DNA of 64,000 nucleotides from Georgenia sp. EYE_87. Its GTDB lineage: Bacteria > Actinomycetota > Actinomycetes > Actinomycetales > Actinomycetaceae. Shown here piece after piece: positions 18,521 through 27,623 of the stretch. A program made the translations under genes and the position numbers. The first letter of the stretch is position 1. Each line of letters starts with the position of its first letter. The notes under the pieces are model-generated. The model saw only the letters and a list, made by a program, of their open reading frames with translations, had not been told where the DNA came from and did no database searches. The stretch covers positions 372,001 through 436,000 of the forward strand of contig NZ_JAHXNL010000002.1 in NCBI RefSeq assembly GCF_023148685.1, in the 5' to 3' direction.

Positions 18521-19891
18521 ATGACCGTCTCCATCATCCCCGTCGAGACCCCGTCGCTGGGGGACCGCAGCTACCTCGTCCACGACGGCCGGGTGGCGTT
18601 CGTGGTGGACCCCCAGCGCGACATCGACCGCATCCTCGCCCTGGCGGAGCGGGCGGGAGTGACGATCACGCACGTCCTCGAGACGCACATCCACAACGAC
18701 TACGTGACCGGTGGCTACGCGCTCGCCCGGCGGACCGGCGCGCAGTACCTCGTCAACGCCGACGACGAGGTCTCGTTCGAGCGCACGCCGGTCGCCGACG
18801 GCGACGTCGTGGACGTCAGCCCGAGCCTGCACCTGCGCGTCCTCGCCACGCCGGGGCACACGTTCACCCATCTGTCCTACGTCCTGCAGGGCGAGTCGCC
18901 GGCGCTGTTCTCCGGCGGGTCGCTGCTCTTCGGCGCCACGGGCCGGCCCGACCTGCTCGGCGCGACCAGCACGCACGAGCTCGCCCGCCACCAGTACCGC
19001 AGCGCCCGTCGGCTGGCCGACCACCTGCCGGACGACGCCCGCCTGCTCCCGACCCACGGGTTCGGCGGCTTCTGCGCCACCGCGGCGACCGGCTCCGAGA
19101 TCAGCGCGTCCACCATCGGGCGCGAGCGCGACGTCAACCCGGTCCTGTCCCAGGACGAGGAGGAGTACGTGGCCGACGTGCTCGCCGGCCTGGACGCCTA
19201 CCCGGCCTACTACGCGTACATGGGTCCCCGGAACGCGGCAGGTCCCGACGAGCCGGACCTCAGTCCCCCCGCGCTGGTGGACGCCAAGGAGCTGCGCCGC
19301 CGTCTCGAGGCGGGCGAGTGGCTCGTGGACCTGAGGCACCGGACGGTGTTCGCGGCCGGCCATGTGCCCGGCACCTACAACATCGCCCTCGACGTCAGGT
19401 TCGCCTCCTACCTCGGCTGGCTCCTGCCGTGGGGGACGCCGGTGACGCTGCTCGGCGAGAGCGAGGCGCAGGTGGCCGAGGCGCAGCGGGAGCTGGTCCG
19501 GATCGGGATCGACCGGCCCGCCGCCGCGACGAGCGGGAGGCCGGAGTGGTGGACCGAGGGGCAGCTCGTCACCACGCCGCGGGCGAGCTTCGCCGACCTC
19601 GAGCGGGTGCGGCACCACAGGCCGGTGGTGGTGCTCGACGTCCGGCGGGAGAAGGAGTGGGACCGGGCGCACGTCGACGGCGCCGTCCACGTCCCGCTGC
19701 ACGCGTTGCTCGCCCGTCTCGACGACATCCCGGCGGGGGAGGTGTGGGTGCACTGCGCCAGCGGCTACCGGGCGAGCGTCGCCGCCTCGATCCTGACCGC
19801 GCACGGGCGCCGGGCGGTGCTGATCGACGACTCGTTCCAACAGGCACGCGCCTGCGGCCTGCCGCTGGTCGGCCGGGGCGTCGCGGCCTGA
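18521..19891 (+). CDS. MBL-fold metallohydrolase fused to two rhodanese domains (persulfide dioxygenase-like)
   Basis: The N-terminal metallo-beta-lactamase domain (about 1-250) has HIHNDY (His56, His58, Asp60) and a GHTFTH block. The usual second-metal histidine is Tyr61, consistent with a mononuclear-iron site as in ETHE1-type persulfide dioxygenases. A first rhodanese domain (about 265-355) lacks a catalytic Cys; the second (about 370-456) has HCASGYRAS with Cys412. It probably handles sulfane sulfur or persulfides. The ATG at 18521 follows a GGAAAGGA ribosome site and starts at the conserved fold. Confidence 0.85.
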   Translation: MTVSIIPVETPSLGDRSYLVHDGRVAFVVDPQRDIDRILALAERAGVTITHVLETHIHNDYVTGGYALARRTGAQYLVNADDEVSFERTPVADGDVVDVSPSLHLRVLATPGHTFTHLSYVLQGESPALFSGGSLLFGATGRPDLLGATSTHELARHQYRSARRLADHLPDDARLLPTHGFGGFCATAATGSEISASTIGRERDVNPVLSQDEEEYVADVLAGLDAYPAYYAYMGPRNAAGPDEPDLSPPALVDAKELRRRLEAGEWLVDLRHRTVFAAGHVPGTYNIALDVRFASYLGWLLPWGTPVTLLGESEAQVAEAQRELVRIGIDRPAAATSGRPEWWTEGQLVTTPRASFADLERVRHHRPVVVLDVRREKEWDRAHVDGAVHVPLHALLARLDDIPAGEVWVHCASGYRASVAASILTAHGRRAVLIDDSFQQARACGLPLVGRGVAA

Positions 19892-19899
19892 CCCGGCAC

Positions 19900-19951
19900 G
19901 GGCCGGCCACGCGACGTGCGTCAGGGCGTCGTCAGAGCGGGTGGCCGGCCC
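19900..19951. terminator. Inverted repeat between convergent genes
   Basis: Perfect 11-bp arms (19900-19910 and 19941-19951) enclose 30 bases with an inner CGACG/CGTCG pair. The right arm lies in the last codons of the minus-strand ligase gene. A bidirectional terminator is likely. Confidence 0.5.
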
Positions 19952-21062
19952 GCATCTCGGCGACCAGCGAGGCGACGACGGCGTCCAGGTCGCCCCTCTC
20001 GGAGACGCGGAGCTGGCGCTGGTAGGAGGCGCCGTCGTCGAGGATCCGGCGGACCAGGGCGAGGTCCTCGGAGCAGCCGAGCCGTTCGGCCACCGGCTCG
20101 AGCTCGACGAGCATCGCGGCGACGGTGTCCGTGACCAGCTCCTCCTCGCCGGAGCCGTCGCGGATGAGGATGGCGTCCATGCCGTACCGGGCGGAGCGCC
20201 ACTTGTTCTCCACCACGAACCAGCGCGGGGCGGTGGGCAGCTCCTCGCCGGCGTCGAGCATCGTGGAGTAGTGCTCGACGAGGCAGTGCGTCAGCGCCGA
20301 GGTGGCGCGCAGCTCCTCGAGGTTGGTCGCGGCGTCGCAGACCCGGACCTCGATGGTGCCGAGCCCGGGCGAGGGGCGGATGTCCCAGCGCAGCTCGGAG
20401 AACGTGTCGATGACGCCGGTGCGCGTCATGTCCTCGACGTAGCTCTCGAGATCCTCCCAGCGGTCGAACTGGTAGGGGACGCCGGCCGTCGGCAGCTGCT
20501 GGAACATCATGGCCCGGTTGGACGCGTAGCCGGTGTCCTCCCCGCCCCAGAACGGGGAGGAGGCCGCCAGCGACTGCAGGTGCGCGAAGCGCGTGAGCAG
20601 CGCCTGCATGATCGGGAGCACCTTCGAGCGGTCCTCGATGCCGACGTGCACGTGCACCCCGTACAGCAGCATCTGCCGGCCCCACCAGCGGGTGCGGTCG
20701 ATCAGGGTGGCGTAGCGCTCCTTGTTCGTCACCCGCTGGAATGCGGGGCGCGCGAAGGGGTGCGAGCCGGCGCTGGCGAGCTCGATGCGCAGCGGGTCCG
20801 TGACGGCGCGCAGGTCGTCGACGGCGCGCTGGAGGTCCGCGGCCGCCTCGCCGACCGTGCGGCACACGCCCGAGACGACCTCGACGGTGTTGACGAGGAG
20901 CTCGGGGTGGACGTTCGGGTGGGGAGCGCCGTCCGGGCCGGCGAGACCCGCGAGCACCGTCTCGGCGGCCTGGCGCAGATCGCCCGAGTCGGCGTCGAGG
21001 AGCTGCAGCTCCCACTCGATGCCGACAGACGAACGCCCGGACGGGGCGAAGGCAAGGTTCAC
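19932..21062 (-). CDS. Carboxylate-amine ligase, GCS2/YbdK family (glutamate-cysteine ligase-like)
   Basis: ATP-dependent ligase of 376 aa. It begins SVGIEWELQLLD, the substrate/Mg loop of GCS2 enzymes, and has GVHVHVGIEDRSK and the later EVRVCDAATN block. YbdK relatives show weak glutamate-cysteine ligase activity in vitro, and actinobacterial homologues act in small-thiol or ergothioneine synthesis. No other thiol pathway gene is nearby, so the exact substrate is open. The adjacent MBL-rhodanese gene hints at sulfur metabolism. Confidence 0.85.
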   Translation of the reverse strand: MNLAFAPSGRSSVGIEWELQLLDADSGDLRQAAETVLAGLAGPDGAPHPNVHPELLVNTVEVVSGVCRTVGEAAADLQRAVDDLRAVTDPLRIELASAGSHPFARPAFQRVTNKERYATLIDRTRWWGRQMLLYGVHVHVGIEDRSKVLPIMQALLTRFAHLQSLAASSPFWGGEDTGYASNRAMMFQQLPTAGVPYQFDRWEDLESYVEDMTRTGVIDTFSELRWDIRPSPGLGTIEVRVCDAATNLEELRATSALTHCLVEHYSTMLDAGEELPTAPRWFVVENKWRSARYGMDAILIRDGSGEEELVTDTVAAMLVELEPVAERLGCSEDLALVRRILDDGASYQRQLRVSERGDLDAVVASLVAEMRAGHPL

Positions 21063-21141
21063 GGGACCAGTCTGCCGCTCCCCACCGTCCGGTGCGTCAC
21101 CGGGGCCGAGCTGGGGTGCGGCCTGGTTCCGCGCGCCGCTG

Positions 21142-21211
21142 ACCCAGGTCCCGGTCAGGCACGCCGGGGACCCAGGTCCCGGTCAGGCACGCTGGGGACC
21201 CAGGTCCCTGG
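21142..21211. repeat. 28-bp direct repeat, 2.5 copies
   Basis: Units at 21142-21169 and 21170-21197 differ at one base; a third copy is cut short at about 21211. The repeat lies in the divergent region between the ligase and dehydrogenase genes. ACCCAGGTCCC opens each unit. No coding function is seen. Confidence 0.8.
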
Positions 21212-21297
21212 CGCGTCGCGGTGTCGTCGAGGACCGTGGAGGCAGCGCGCTGCGCCGCCGGCCCGAGCGGGCCGGGACCGACGACAAGGAGGTTGTC

Positions 21298-22353
21298 ATG
21301 AAGGCACTCGTCTATCACGGCCCCGGGAAGAAGTCCTGGGACGAGGTTCCGGACCCGACGATCGTGGACCCCACGGACATCATCGTGAAGGTCGACACCA
21401 CCACCATCTGCGGCACCGACCTGCACATCCTCAAGGGAGACGTCCCTGCGGTGACCGAGGGACGCATCCTCGGGCACGAGGGCGTCGGCACGGTCACCGA
21501 GGTCGGCGACGCCGTCTCCACCGTCGCGGTCGGGGACCGCGTGATCATCTCGTGCATCAGCGCCTGCGGAGCGTGCTCCTACTGCCACCAGGGCCTGTAC
21601 GCCCACTGTCTGGCCGAGGAGGGCGCCGAGGGGATCGGCTGGATCTTCGGCCACCTGATCGACGGCACGCAGGCGGAGTACGTGCGGGTGCCCTTCGCGG
21701 ACAACTCCGTCTACAAGGTCCCCGAGGGCGTGAGCGACGAGGCTGCGGTGATGCTCTCGGACATCCTGCCGACGGGGTTCGAGATCGGGGTGCGCTACGG
21801 GCACGTCGAGCCGGGCGACGTCGTCGCCGTCATCGGCGCCGGCCCGGTGGGGCTGGCCGCCATCATGACTGCCGGGCTCTACGGGGCGGCGCGGATCATC
21901 GCCATCGACCTCGACGAGAACCGGATAGCCAAGGCCAAGGACTTCGGTGCCACGGACGGGGTCAACAGCGGGGACGCCGACTGGGTCGAGCAGGTCATGG
22001 GGATGACCGACGGGCTGGGCGTGGACACCGCGATCGAGGCGGTCGGCATCCCGGCCACCTTCGACGCGTGCACCAAGATCGTGCGGCCCGGCGGGAACAT
22101 CGCGAACGTCGGCGTGCACGGAAAGCCGGTCGAGCTGCGGCTGAACGAGCTGTGGATCTCGGACATCGCGATCACCATGGGCCTGGTGAGCACCTCGACC
22201 ACGCCGATGCTGCTCAAGCTGGTGGCGCAGCACAAGCTGCCGGCGGAGAAGTTCGCCACGCACCGGTTCACCTTCGACCAGGTGATGGACGCCTACGACA
22301 CGTTCTCCAAGGCCGCCGAGACCAAGGCGCTGAAGGTCGTGATCTCCGGCTGA
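21298..22353 (+). CDS. Zinc-dependent alcohol dehydrogenase
   Basis: Medium-chain dehydrogenase of 351 aa. Catalytic zinc ligands Cys38 (ICGTD) and His60-Glu61 (GHEGVG) are present, with the structural zinc cysteines in CGACSYC and a following Cys near 106. The nucleotide-binding motif GAGPVGLAA lies near residue 182. MKALVYHGPG is the typical opening of this subfamily, which includes isopropanol/2,3-butanediol and threonine dehydrogenase-like enzymes; substrate not determined. An AAGGAGG ribosome site supports the ATG. Confidence 0.92.
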   Translation: MKALVYHGPGKKSWDEVPDPTIVDPTDIIVKVDTTTICGTDLHILKGDVPAVTEGRILGHEGVGTVTEVGDAVSTVAVGDRVIISCISACGACSYCHQGLYAHCLAEEGAEGIGWIFGHLIDGTQAEYVRVPFADNSVYKVPEGVSDEAAVMLSDILPTGFEIGVRYGHVEPGDVVAVIGAGPVGLAAIMTAGLYGAARIIAIDLDENRIAKAKDFGATDGVNSGDADWVEQVMGMTDGLGVDTAIEAVGIPATFDACTKIVRPGGNIANVGVHGKPVELRLNELWISDIAITMGLVSTSTTPMLLKLVAQHKLPAEKFATHRFTFDQVMDAYDTFSKAAETKALKVVISG

Positions 22354-22406
22354 CGCCCGGCACCCGGCCGGCCGCCCGCACCCGCGGCTCGCGGCTCGCG
22401 GCTCGC

Positions 22407-22464
22407 CCGAGAATGCCCTCACGCCCCGTCTGAGAGCGAAGACGGGAAGTCAGGGCATTCTCGG
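22407..22464. terminator. 58-nt two-tier hairpin between convergent genes
   Basis: Outer arms CCGAGAATGCCCT (22407-22419) and AGGGCATTCTCGG (22452-22464) are perfectly complementary over 13 bp. An inner CCCGTCT/AGACGGG stem follows with an 8-nt loop. It lies between converging genes, so a bidirectional terminator is likely. The elaborate shape and exact symmetry also fit a dispersed palindromic element. Confidence 0.7.
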
Positions 22465-22538
22465 CGGCCGAGGGGGGCGCGGCCGAGGGCGCAGCCGAGG
22501 ACCCTGCGCCGAGAGGACACGGCCGCGCCTGCCGGCCC

Positions 22539-23792
22539 CTACGCCCGCTCGACGACGACGACGCTCTGGCGGCCCGCGAGCCGGGTGAGCACGATCGTCG
22601 CTCGCCCGGAACCCTTGAGGCCGAGCTGCCGGCGCAGCTGCTCGGGCTCGACGGCGGTGCCGCGCTTCTTGATCTCGACGGCACCGACGTCGCGCTCGCG
22701 CAGGTAGCCGCGCAGCCGCTTGAGGCTGAAGACGAAGTGGTCCAGCACCCGGTAGGCGGTGGCGAAGGGCGTGCGGGTCAGAGAGTCCGCCGTCAGGTAC
22801 GCGATGTCCTCGCTGACCACGCCCGCGCCCAGGTCCTCCGCCGTGCGCGCGACGAGGCCGGCGCGGATGACTGCGCCGTCCGGCTCGTAGAGGTAGCCGG
22901 CGAGCGCACGCACGCCGACCTGGCGGGCCGGCGCGTCCGGCGCCCCGGCAGGCGTGCCGCGCACCTCCTCGGCCTCGGTGAGCAGGTGCGCCTCCTCGCC
23001 GGCGAGCACAAGCGCCGAGCGCCCGGGCCCCTCGGGTGCCAGCGCGCCGAACCACAGGCCGGCCTCGACGACGTCGCCGTCCACGCTCACCCACTGGGCG
23101 TGCGCGTCGGCGGGGAGGAAGGAGTAGGGGATCCCGGGCGCCACCTTCATCCCCAGCTCGGGCACCTGCGCGCGCAGCGCCAGCACCTGGTCCAGGGGCG
23201 GCGCGTAGGCGGCCGGGTCGAAGACGCGCCGCCCGCCGCGCGTGCGGCGGGCCGGGTCGGCGAAGACGCCGTCGACACCCTCGGCCGCCAGGTCGAGCGC
23301 CATGGCGTCGCCGTGCCGGACGGTGGCGGTGGGGAAGAAGCGCAGGTTGACGGTGGCCAGTGCCGCCGTCGCCTCGTCCGCCTCGACGGCGAGGACCGGG
23401 ACGCCGAGCGCCGACAGGGCCATCGCGTCGCCGCCCAGGCCGCAGCCGAGGTCGGCCACGAGCGTGGCCCCGGCGTCGGCGTACCGGCGGGCGTGGTGGG
23501 CCGCGACGCTGAGCCGGGTGGCCTGCTCCAGCCCCGCCGGGGTGAAGAGCATGCCCGAGGCGAAGTCGCCGAACTTGCCGACGGCCCGGGCGCGCAGGCG
23601 CGACTGCGTCAGCGCGGCGGCCACGAGGTCCGGGTCGGTGCCCCGCTCGCGCAGGCCGGTGGAGATCCGCAGCGCGGCCTCCTCGGAGTACGGCGGCAGC
23701 GCGGAGAGCAGGGCCCAGCCCTCGGGTGCGAGCAGCTTGGTCAGCGAGCGTTCGTCCACCGCTCGATCCTGCCAGTGTTCGCGCGGCGGCAC
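22539..23792 (-). CDS. Class I SAM-dependent methyltransferase with C-terminal THUMP-like domain
   Basis: 417-aa protein. The Rossmann core contains the SAM motif VADLGCGLGGDAMAL (about 113-127), VEADE, and FADPARR where MTases have the catalytic DPP-like block. The C-terminal region (about 330-417; SLKRLRGYLRERDVGAVEIKKRG) resembles a THUMP-like RNA-binding domain. An RNA substrate is therefore likely but unknown. The start may be GTG 23792 or GTG 23759 (VDERSLTK); the latter gives 406 aa and leaves more space to the CIRCE element. Confidence 0.82.
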   Translation of the reverse strand: MPPREHWQDRAVDERSLTKLLAPEGWALLSALPPYSEEAALRISTGLRERGTDPDLVAAALTQSRLRARAVGKFGDFASGMLFTPAGLEQATRLSVAAHHARRYADAGATLVADLGCGLGGDAMALSALGVPVLAVEADEATAALATVNLRFFPTATVRHGDAMALDLAAEGVDGVFADPARRTRGGRRVFDPAAYAPPLDQVLALRAQVPELGMKVAPGIPYSFLPADAHAQWVSVDGDVVEAGLWFGALAPEGPGRSALVLAGEEAHLLTEAEEVRGTPAGAPDAPARQVGVRALAGYLYEPDGAVIRAGLVARTAEDLGAGVVSEDIAYLTADSLTRTPFATAYRVLDHFVFSLKRLRGYLRERDVGAVEIKKRGTAVEPEQLRRQLGLKGSGRATIVLTRLAGRQSVVVVERA

Positions 23793-23795
23793 TCA

Positions 23796-23822
23796 TTGGC
23801 ACTCACCTTGACCGAGTGCTAA
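23796..23822. promoter_or_regulatory. CIRCE operator (HrcA binding site)
   Basis: TTGGCACTC-N9-GAGTGCTAA differs from the CIRCE consensus TTAGCACTC-N9-GAGTGCTAA at one base. It overlaps the groES -35 element, so HrcA would block the promoter. hrcA is not in this window. Confidence 0.92.
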
Positions 23823-23836
23823 CTCCGGCCTAGATT
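23808..23836 (+). promoter_or_regulatory. Housekeeping-type promoter of groES
   Basis: TTGACC (23808-23813) and TAGATT (23831-23836) are spaced 17 bases, an excellent sigma-A-type promoter. The -35 is embedded in the CIRCE spacer. Transcription should start near 23843. Confidence 0.8.
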
Positions 23837-23846
23837 TGTGCGAGGC

Positions 23847-23864
23847 GCGACCCCTCGGGGTCGC
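23847..23864 (+). other. Hairpin at the 5' end of the groES leader
   Basis: GCGACCCC-TC-GGGGTCGC forms a near-perfect stem just after the predicted start site, at the head of a leader of about 130 nt. It could protect the mRNA 5' end. Confidence 0.5.
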
Positions 23865-23973
23865 GGCTGCGATCACCGGAGACGATGCGTCCGACCCCCG
23901 CGACGGCGGGCGTGGCGGCGAAGGTGACGCACACCCTTAACCGTCCAACTCTCATGCGAAGGGGAGGTCCGCA

Positions 23974-24270
23974 GTGTCGGTCTCCATCAAGCCGCTCGAG
24001 GACCGTATCGTCGTTCAGACCCTCGAGGCCGAGCAGACCACGGCTTCTGGTCTCGTCATCCCTGACACCGCCAAGGAGAAGCCCCAGGAGGGCACCGTCC
24101 TGGCGATCGGTCCGGGTCGTGTCGACGACAACGGCAACCGCGTCCCGCTGGACGTCGCCGTCGGCGACGTCGTCATCTACAGCAAGTACGGCGGTACCGA
24201 GGTGAAGTACGCCGGCGAGGAGTACCTCATCCTCTCCGCGCGTGACGTCCTCGCGGTCGTCCAGAAGTGA
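23974..24270 (+). CDS. groES: Co-chaperonin GroES
   Basis: Ten-kDa lid of the GroEL folding chamber, 98 aa. It has the typical [10 protein letters not shown] opening, the mobile-loop segment near [21 protein letters not shown] (residues about 17-37), and the C-terminal [20 protein letters not shown]. The start is GTG at 23974 after GGGGAGG. It is monocistronic here: groEL does not follow, and a strong terminator closes the gene. Confidence 0.97.
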   Translation: MSVSIKPLEDRIVVQTLEAEQTTASGLVIPDTAKEKPQEGTVLAIGPGRVDDNGNRVPLDVAVGDVVIYSKYGGTEVKYAGEEYLILSARDVLAVVQK

Positions 24271-24284
24271 TCAGCTCCTAGCTG

Positions 24285-24326
24285 ACGACGAAGCCCCGGT
24301 CTCCACGGAGACCGGGGCTTCGTCGT
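24285..24326. terminator. Bidirectional terminator between groES and whiB
   Basis: A perfect stem of 19-20 bp with a CACG loop (24285-24303 with 24308-24326). The genes on both sides converge on it. Confidence 0.9.
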
Positions 24327-24379
24327 GGCTGAGCCGGGGCTGCTGAGACGCGCGGTGCGAGCGGCCAGGACGTGCGGTC

Positions 24380-24441
24380 CAGGCTGAGGGGACCGGCGGT
24401 CCGAACTGCTAGGACGTGCGGTCCGAGCTGCTAGGACGCGC
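24380..24441. repeat. 22-bp direct repeat at the 3' end of whiB
   Basis: Two similar 22-bp units beginning GCGGTCCGA (about 24397 and 24419), with a related word upstream, run into the last codons and stop of the minus-strand whiB gene. Probably a local duplication. Confidence 0.5.
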
Positions 24442-24721
24442 GCCGCACGGGGCGGGCGAGGATGGCCTGGCGCTCGTCCTCGCTCAGGCCGCCCCAGACG
24501 CCGTACGGCTCCCGCACCGCGAGGGAGTGCTCGCGGCACTGCTCGATCACCGGGCAGGTGGCGCAGATCGCCTTGGCGGCCTCGTCGCGACGCCGGCGCG
24601 TGCCACCACGCTCGCCCTCAGGGTGGAAGAAGAGATTCGGGTCGGCCTCGCGGCACGCGCCCTGGTACTGCCACTCCCACAGGTCCATCACGGGTCCGGG
24701 AAGCCTCGAGAGCTCAGCCAT
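24431..24721 (-). CDS. WhiB-family transcriptional regulator, WhiB3-like
   Basis: Redox-responsive Fe-S regulator that binds the sigma-A region 4. In the 96-aa form from the ATG at 24721, cysteines are Cys23, Cys53, Cys56 and Cys62 (C-x29-C-x2-C-x5-C), followed by EPYGVWGGLSEDER. The FFHPEGERG block and the location next to groES match M. tuberculosis WhiB3. The ATG is preferred over the upstream start because GGAAGGA lies just before it. Confidence 0.93.
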   Translation of the reverse strand: MAELSRLPGPVMDLWEWQYQGACREADPNLFFHPEGERGGTRRRRDEAAKAICATCPVIEQCREHSLAVREPYGVWGGLSEDERQAILARPVRRAS

Positions 24722-24768
24722 GTCGCCTGTCCTTCCGTCGATGAAGCGTTTCGTCAAAACCGTTGCCC

Positions 24769-24814
24769 TGAACAACGCTGTGAACAACCTAGCAACCGAT
24801 GCACAACTTGTTCA
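24769..24814. promoter_or_regulatory. Three TGAACAA motifs in the whiB/MerR divergent promoter
   Basis: TGAACAAC occurs at 24769-24776 and 24781-24788 with a 12-base period, and inverted (TTGTTCA) at 24808-24814. The region is relatively AT-rich. The array looks like a regulator-binding cluster, possibly for the MerR protein or another factor. Confidence 0.4.
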
Positions 24815-24909
24815 AGACCCTGTCGCAACTGATTCATGACGACGTGGCGGTCGCCCACGGCGTGCCGAAGTGGCAGGAGTTCGTCTACCGCGTCAAGATC
24901 GATTCATGA
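24799..24909 (+). CDS. Candidate small protein (36 aa) coupled to the MerR gene
   Basis: ATG at 24799 opens a 36-codon frame ending TGA at 24907-24909, with an in-frame TAG just upstream (24790). The stop overlaps the MerR ATG as ATGA, the same coupling used by many pairs here. The peptide begins MHNLFKTLSQLIHDD and ends VYRVKIDS; it has an amphipathic N-terminal half and a Trp, and G/C dominates third positions. I recognise no family. Alternatively it is a leader peptide controlling MerR translation. No Shine-Dalgarno is seen. Confidence 0.5.
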   Translation: MHNLFKTLSQLIHDDVAVAHGVPKWQEFVYRVKIDS

Positions 24910-25943
24910 GGATGGAGCGCAGCACCGGTCCGTCCGCGCACGACGGCGGCGCGGAGCCGGGCGCGCGTGGCGGCTCCGGGGGAGTCCGGACCGAGGCGGG
25001 CGGAGCCCGCCCAGGGCGCGCGACGCGCGCGCAGGGGGCGGGTGCGCCGCTGACCGTGGCCGCGGTGGCGAGCCGTCTGGGCGTCGCCGCGTCCACCCTG
25101 CGCACCTGGGACCGGCGGTACGGCCTGGGGCCCTCCGCCCACGAGGCCGGGGCGCACCGCCGCTACTCGCCCGACGACGTTGCCCGGCTCGAGCGGATGC
25201 GCCAGCTGACGCTCCAGGGTGTCGCGCCGGCGGACGCCGCCCGCGCGGCCGCGGCATACGACCCGGCCGACCCCTCCGCCGCCCTCCCGCCCGAGGGGGC
25301 GAGCGCCGGGCCCCAGCCCACCGAGCGGCACGAGCACCTCCTCGTCGACCCGCTCTCCCTCGCCGCGGCCGCCGTGGAGCCGGACCTGCCGCGGGTGCAG
25401 CGCATGTTCGACCAGGAGGTGGGGGAGAAGGGCATCCTGCGCGCCTGGACTACCCTCGCCAAGCCGGCGCTGTCGATGCTGGGGCAGCGCGACCGGTCGG
25501 ACCGACCCGGGGCGGATCCCGAGACGGTCCTTGTCGGGGCCGTGCTCGCGGCCGTGCGCGGCGTCGTCGCCGCCGCCGACACCGCGGCCGACTCGCAGGG
25601 CAGCACGGTCCTGCTCTGCGCGGGGGAGGAGCGTCGGGTGCGGGCCCACGTCATCGGCGGGGGCCTCGCCGAGCGCGGCATCAAGGCCCGCGTGCTGCGT
25701 GCGGAGCAGGTTCGGGGCGCGGAGCAGGTGCTGCGGGCGGTCGACGAGCGCCACGCACGCGTGCTGGCCGTGCTGGGCAGCCCGGACGGCACCGAGGAGC
25801 TCGTGCGGGCCGTGTCCGAGCGGGGCGACGTCGAGGTCTTCCTTCTCGGCTCGGACGCCCCCGAGCTGTGGCTGCCCAACGTGCACCGGGTGCGCACCCC
25901 GATGGCCGCGGTCGAGGAGATCGTCGCCGTCATGCACGGCTGA
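24906..25943 (+). CDS. MerR-family regulator with C-terminal cobalamin-binding-like domain
   Basis: 345-aa regulator. After a low-complexity N-terminus (about 1-45) comes the MerR helix-turn-helix, LTVAAVASRLGVAASTLRTW and HRRYSPDDVARLERM. The C-terminal half (about 140-345) resembles the helical plus Rossmann B12-binding module of CarH/LitR-type proteins, but the DxHxxG cobalamin signature is not visible, so cofactor binding is doubtful. The ATG at 24906 is chosen because it overlaps the small-ORF stop; GTG 24870 is an alternative. Confidence 0.8.
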   Translation: MRMERSTGPSAHDGGAEPGARGGSGGVRTEAGGARPGRATRAQGAGAPLTVAAVASRLGVAASTLRTWDRRYGLGPSAHEAGAHRRYSPDDVARLERMRQLTLQGVAPADAARAAAAYDPADPSAALPPEGASAGPQPTERHEHLLVDPLSLAAAAVEPDLPRVQRMFDQEVGEKGILRAWTTLAKPALSMLGQRDRSDRPGADPETVLVGAVLAAVRGVVAAADTAADSQGSTVLLCAGEERRVRAHVIGGGLAERGIKARVLRAEQVRGAEQVLRAVDERHARVLAVLGSPDGTEELVRAVSERGDVEVFLLGSDAPELWLPNVHRVRTPMAAVEEIVAVMHG

Positions 25944-26037
25944 TCTGTCCCGCACGGCGGTGTCGCGGAGGGCGTCCGTGAGTGTGGGACGTGCCACGGA
26001 CCGGGGGACGCCCCTGCCCCGGCCTCTCCCGCGCACG

Positions 26038-27567
<1,530 letters not shown>

Positions 27568-27569
27568 CG

Positions 27570-27604
27570 GACGGCGGGGTGCGGTCGCGCCCCGCCCCGC
27601 CGTC
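27570..27604. terminator. Terminator hairpin between guaB and the exonuclease gene
   Basis: GACGGCGGGG (27570-27579) and CCCCGCCGTC (27595-27604) pair over 10 bp with a 15-base loop. The flanking genes converge. Confidence 0.6.
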
Positions 27605-27623
27605 GGTCATGCTCCGCCGTCGG

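Noticed and set aside
24906-25943. Light-sensing CarH-type B12 regulator
   Set aside because: The C-terminal fold is similar, but the DxHxxG cobalamin-binding motif is not visible.
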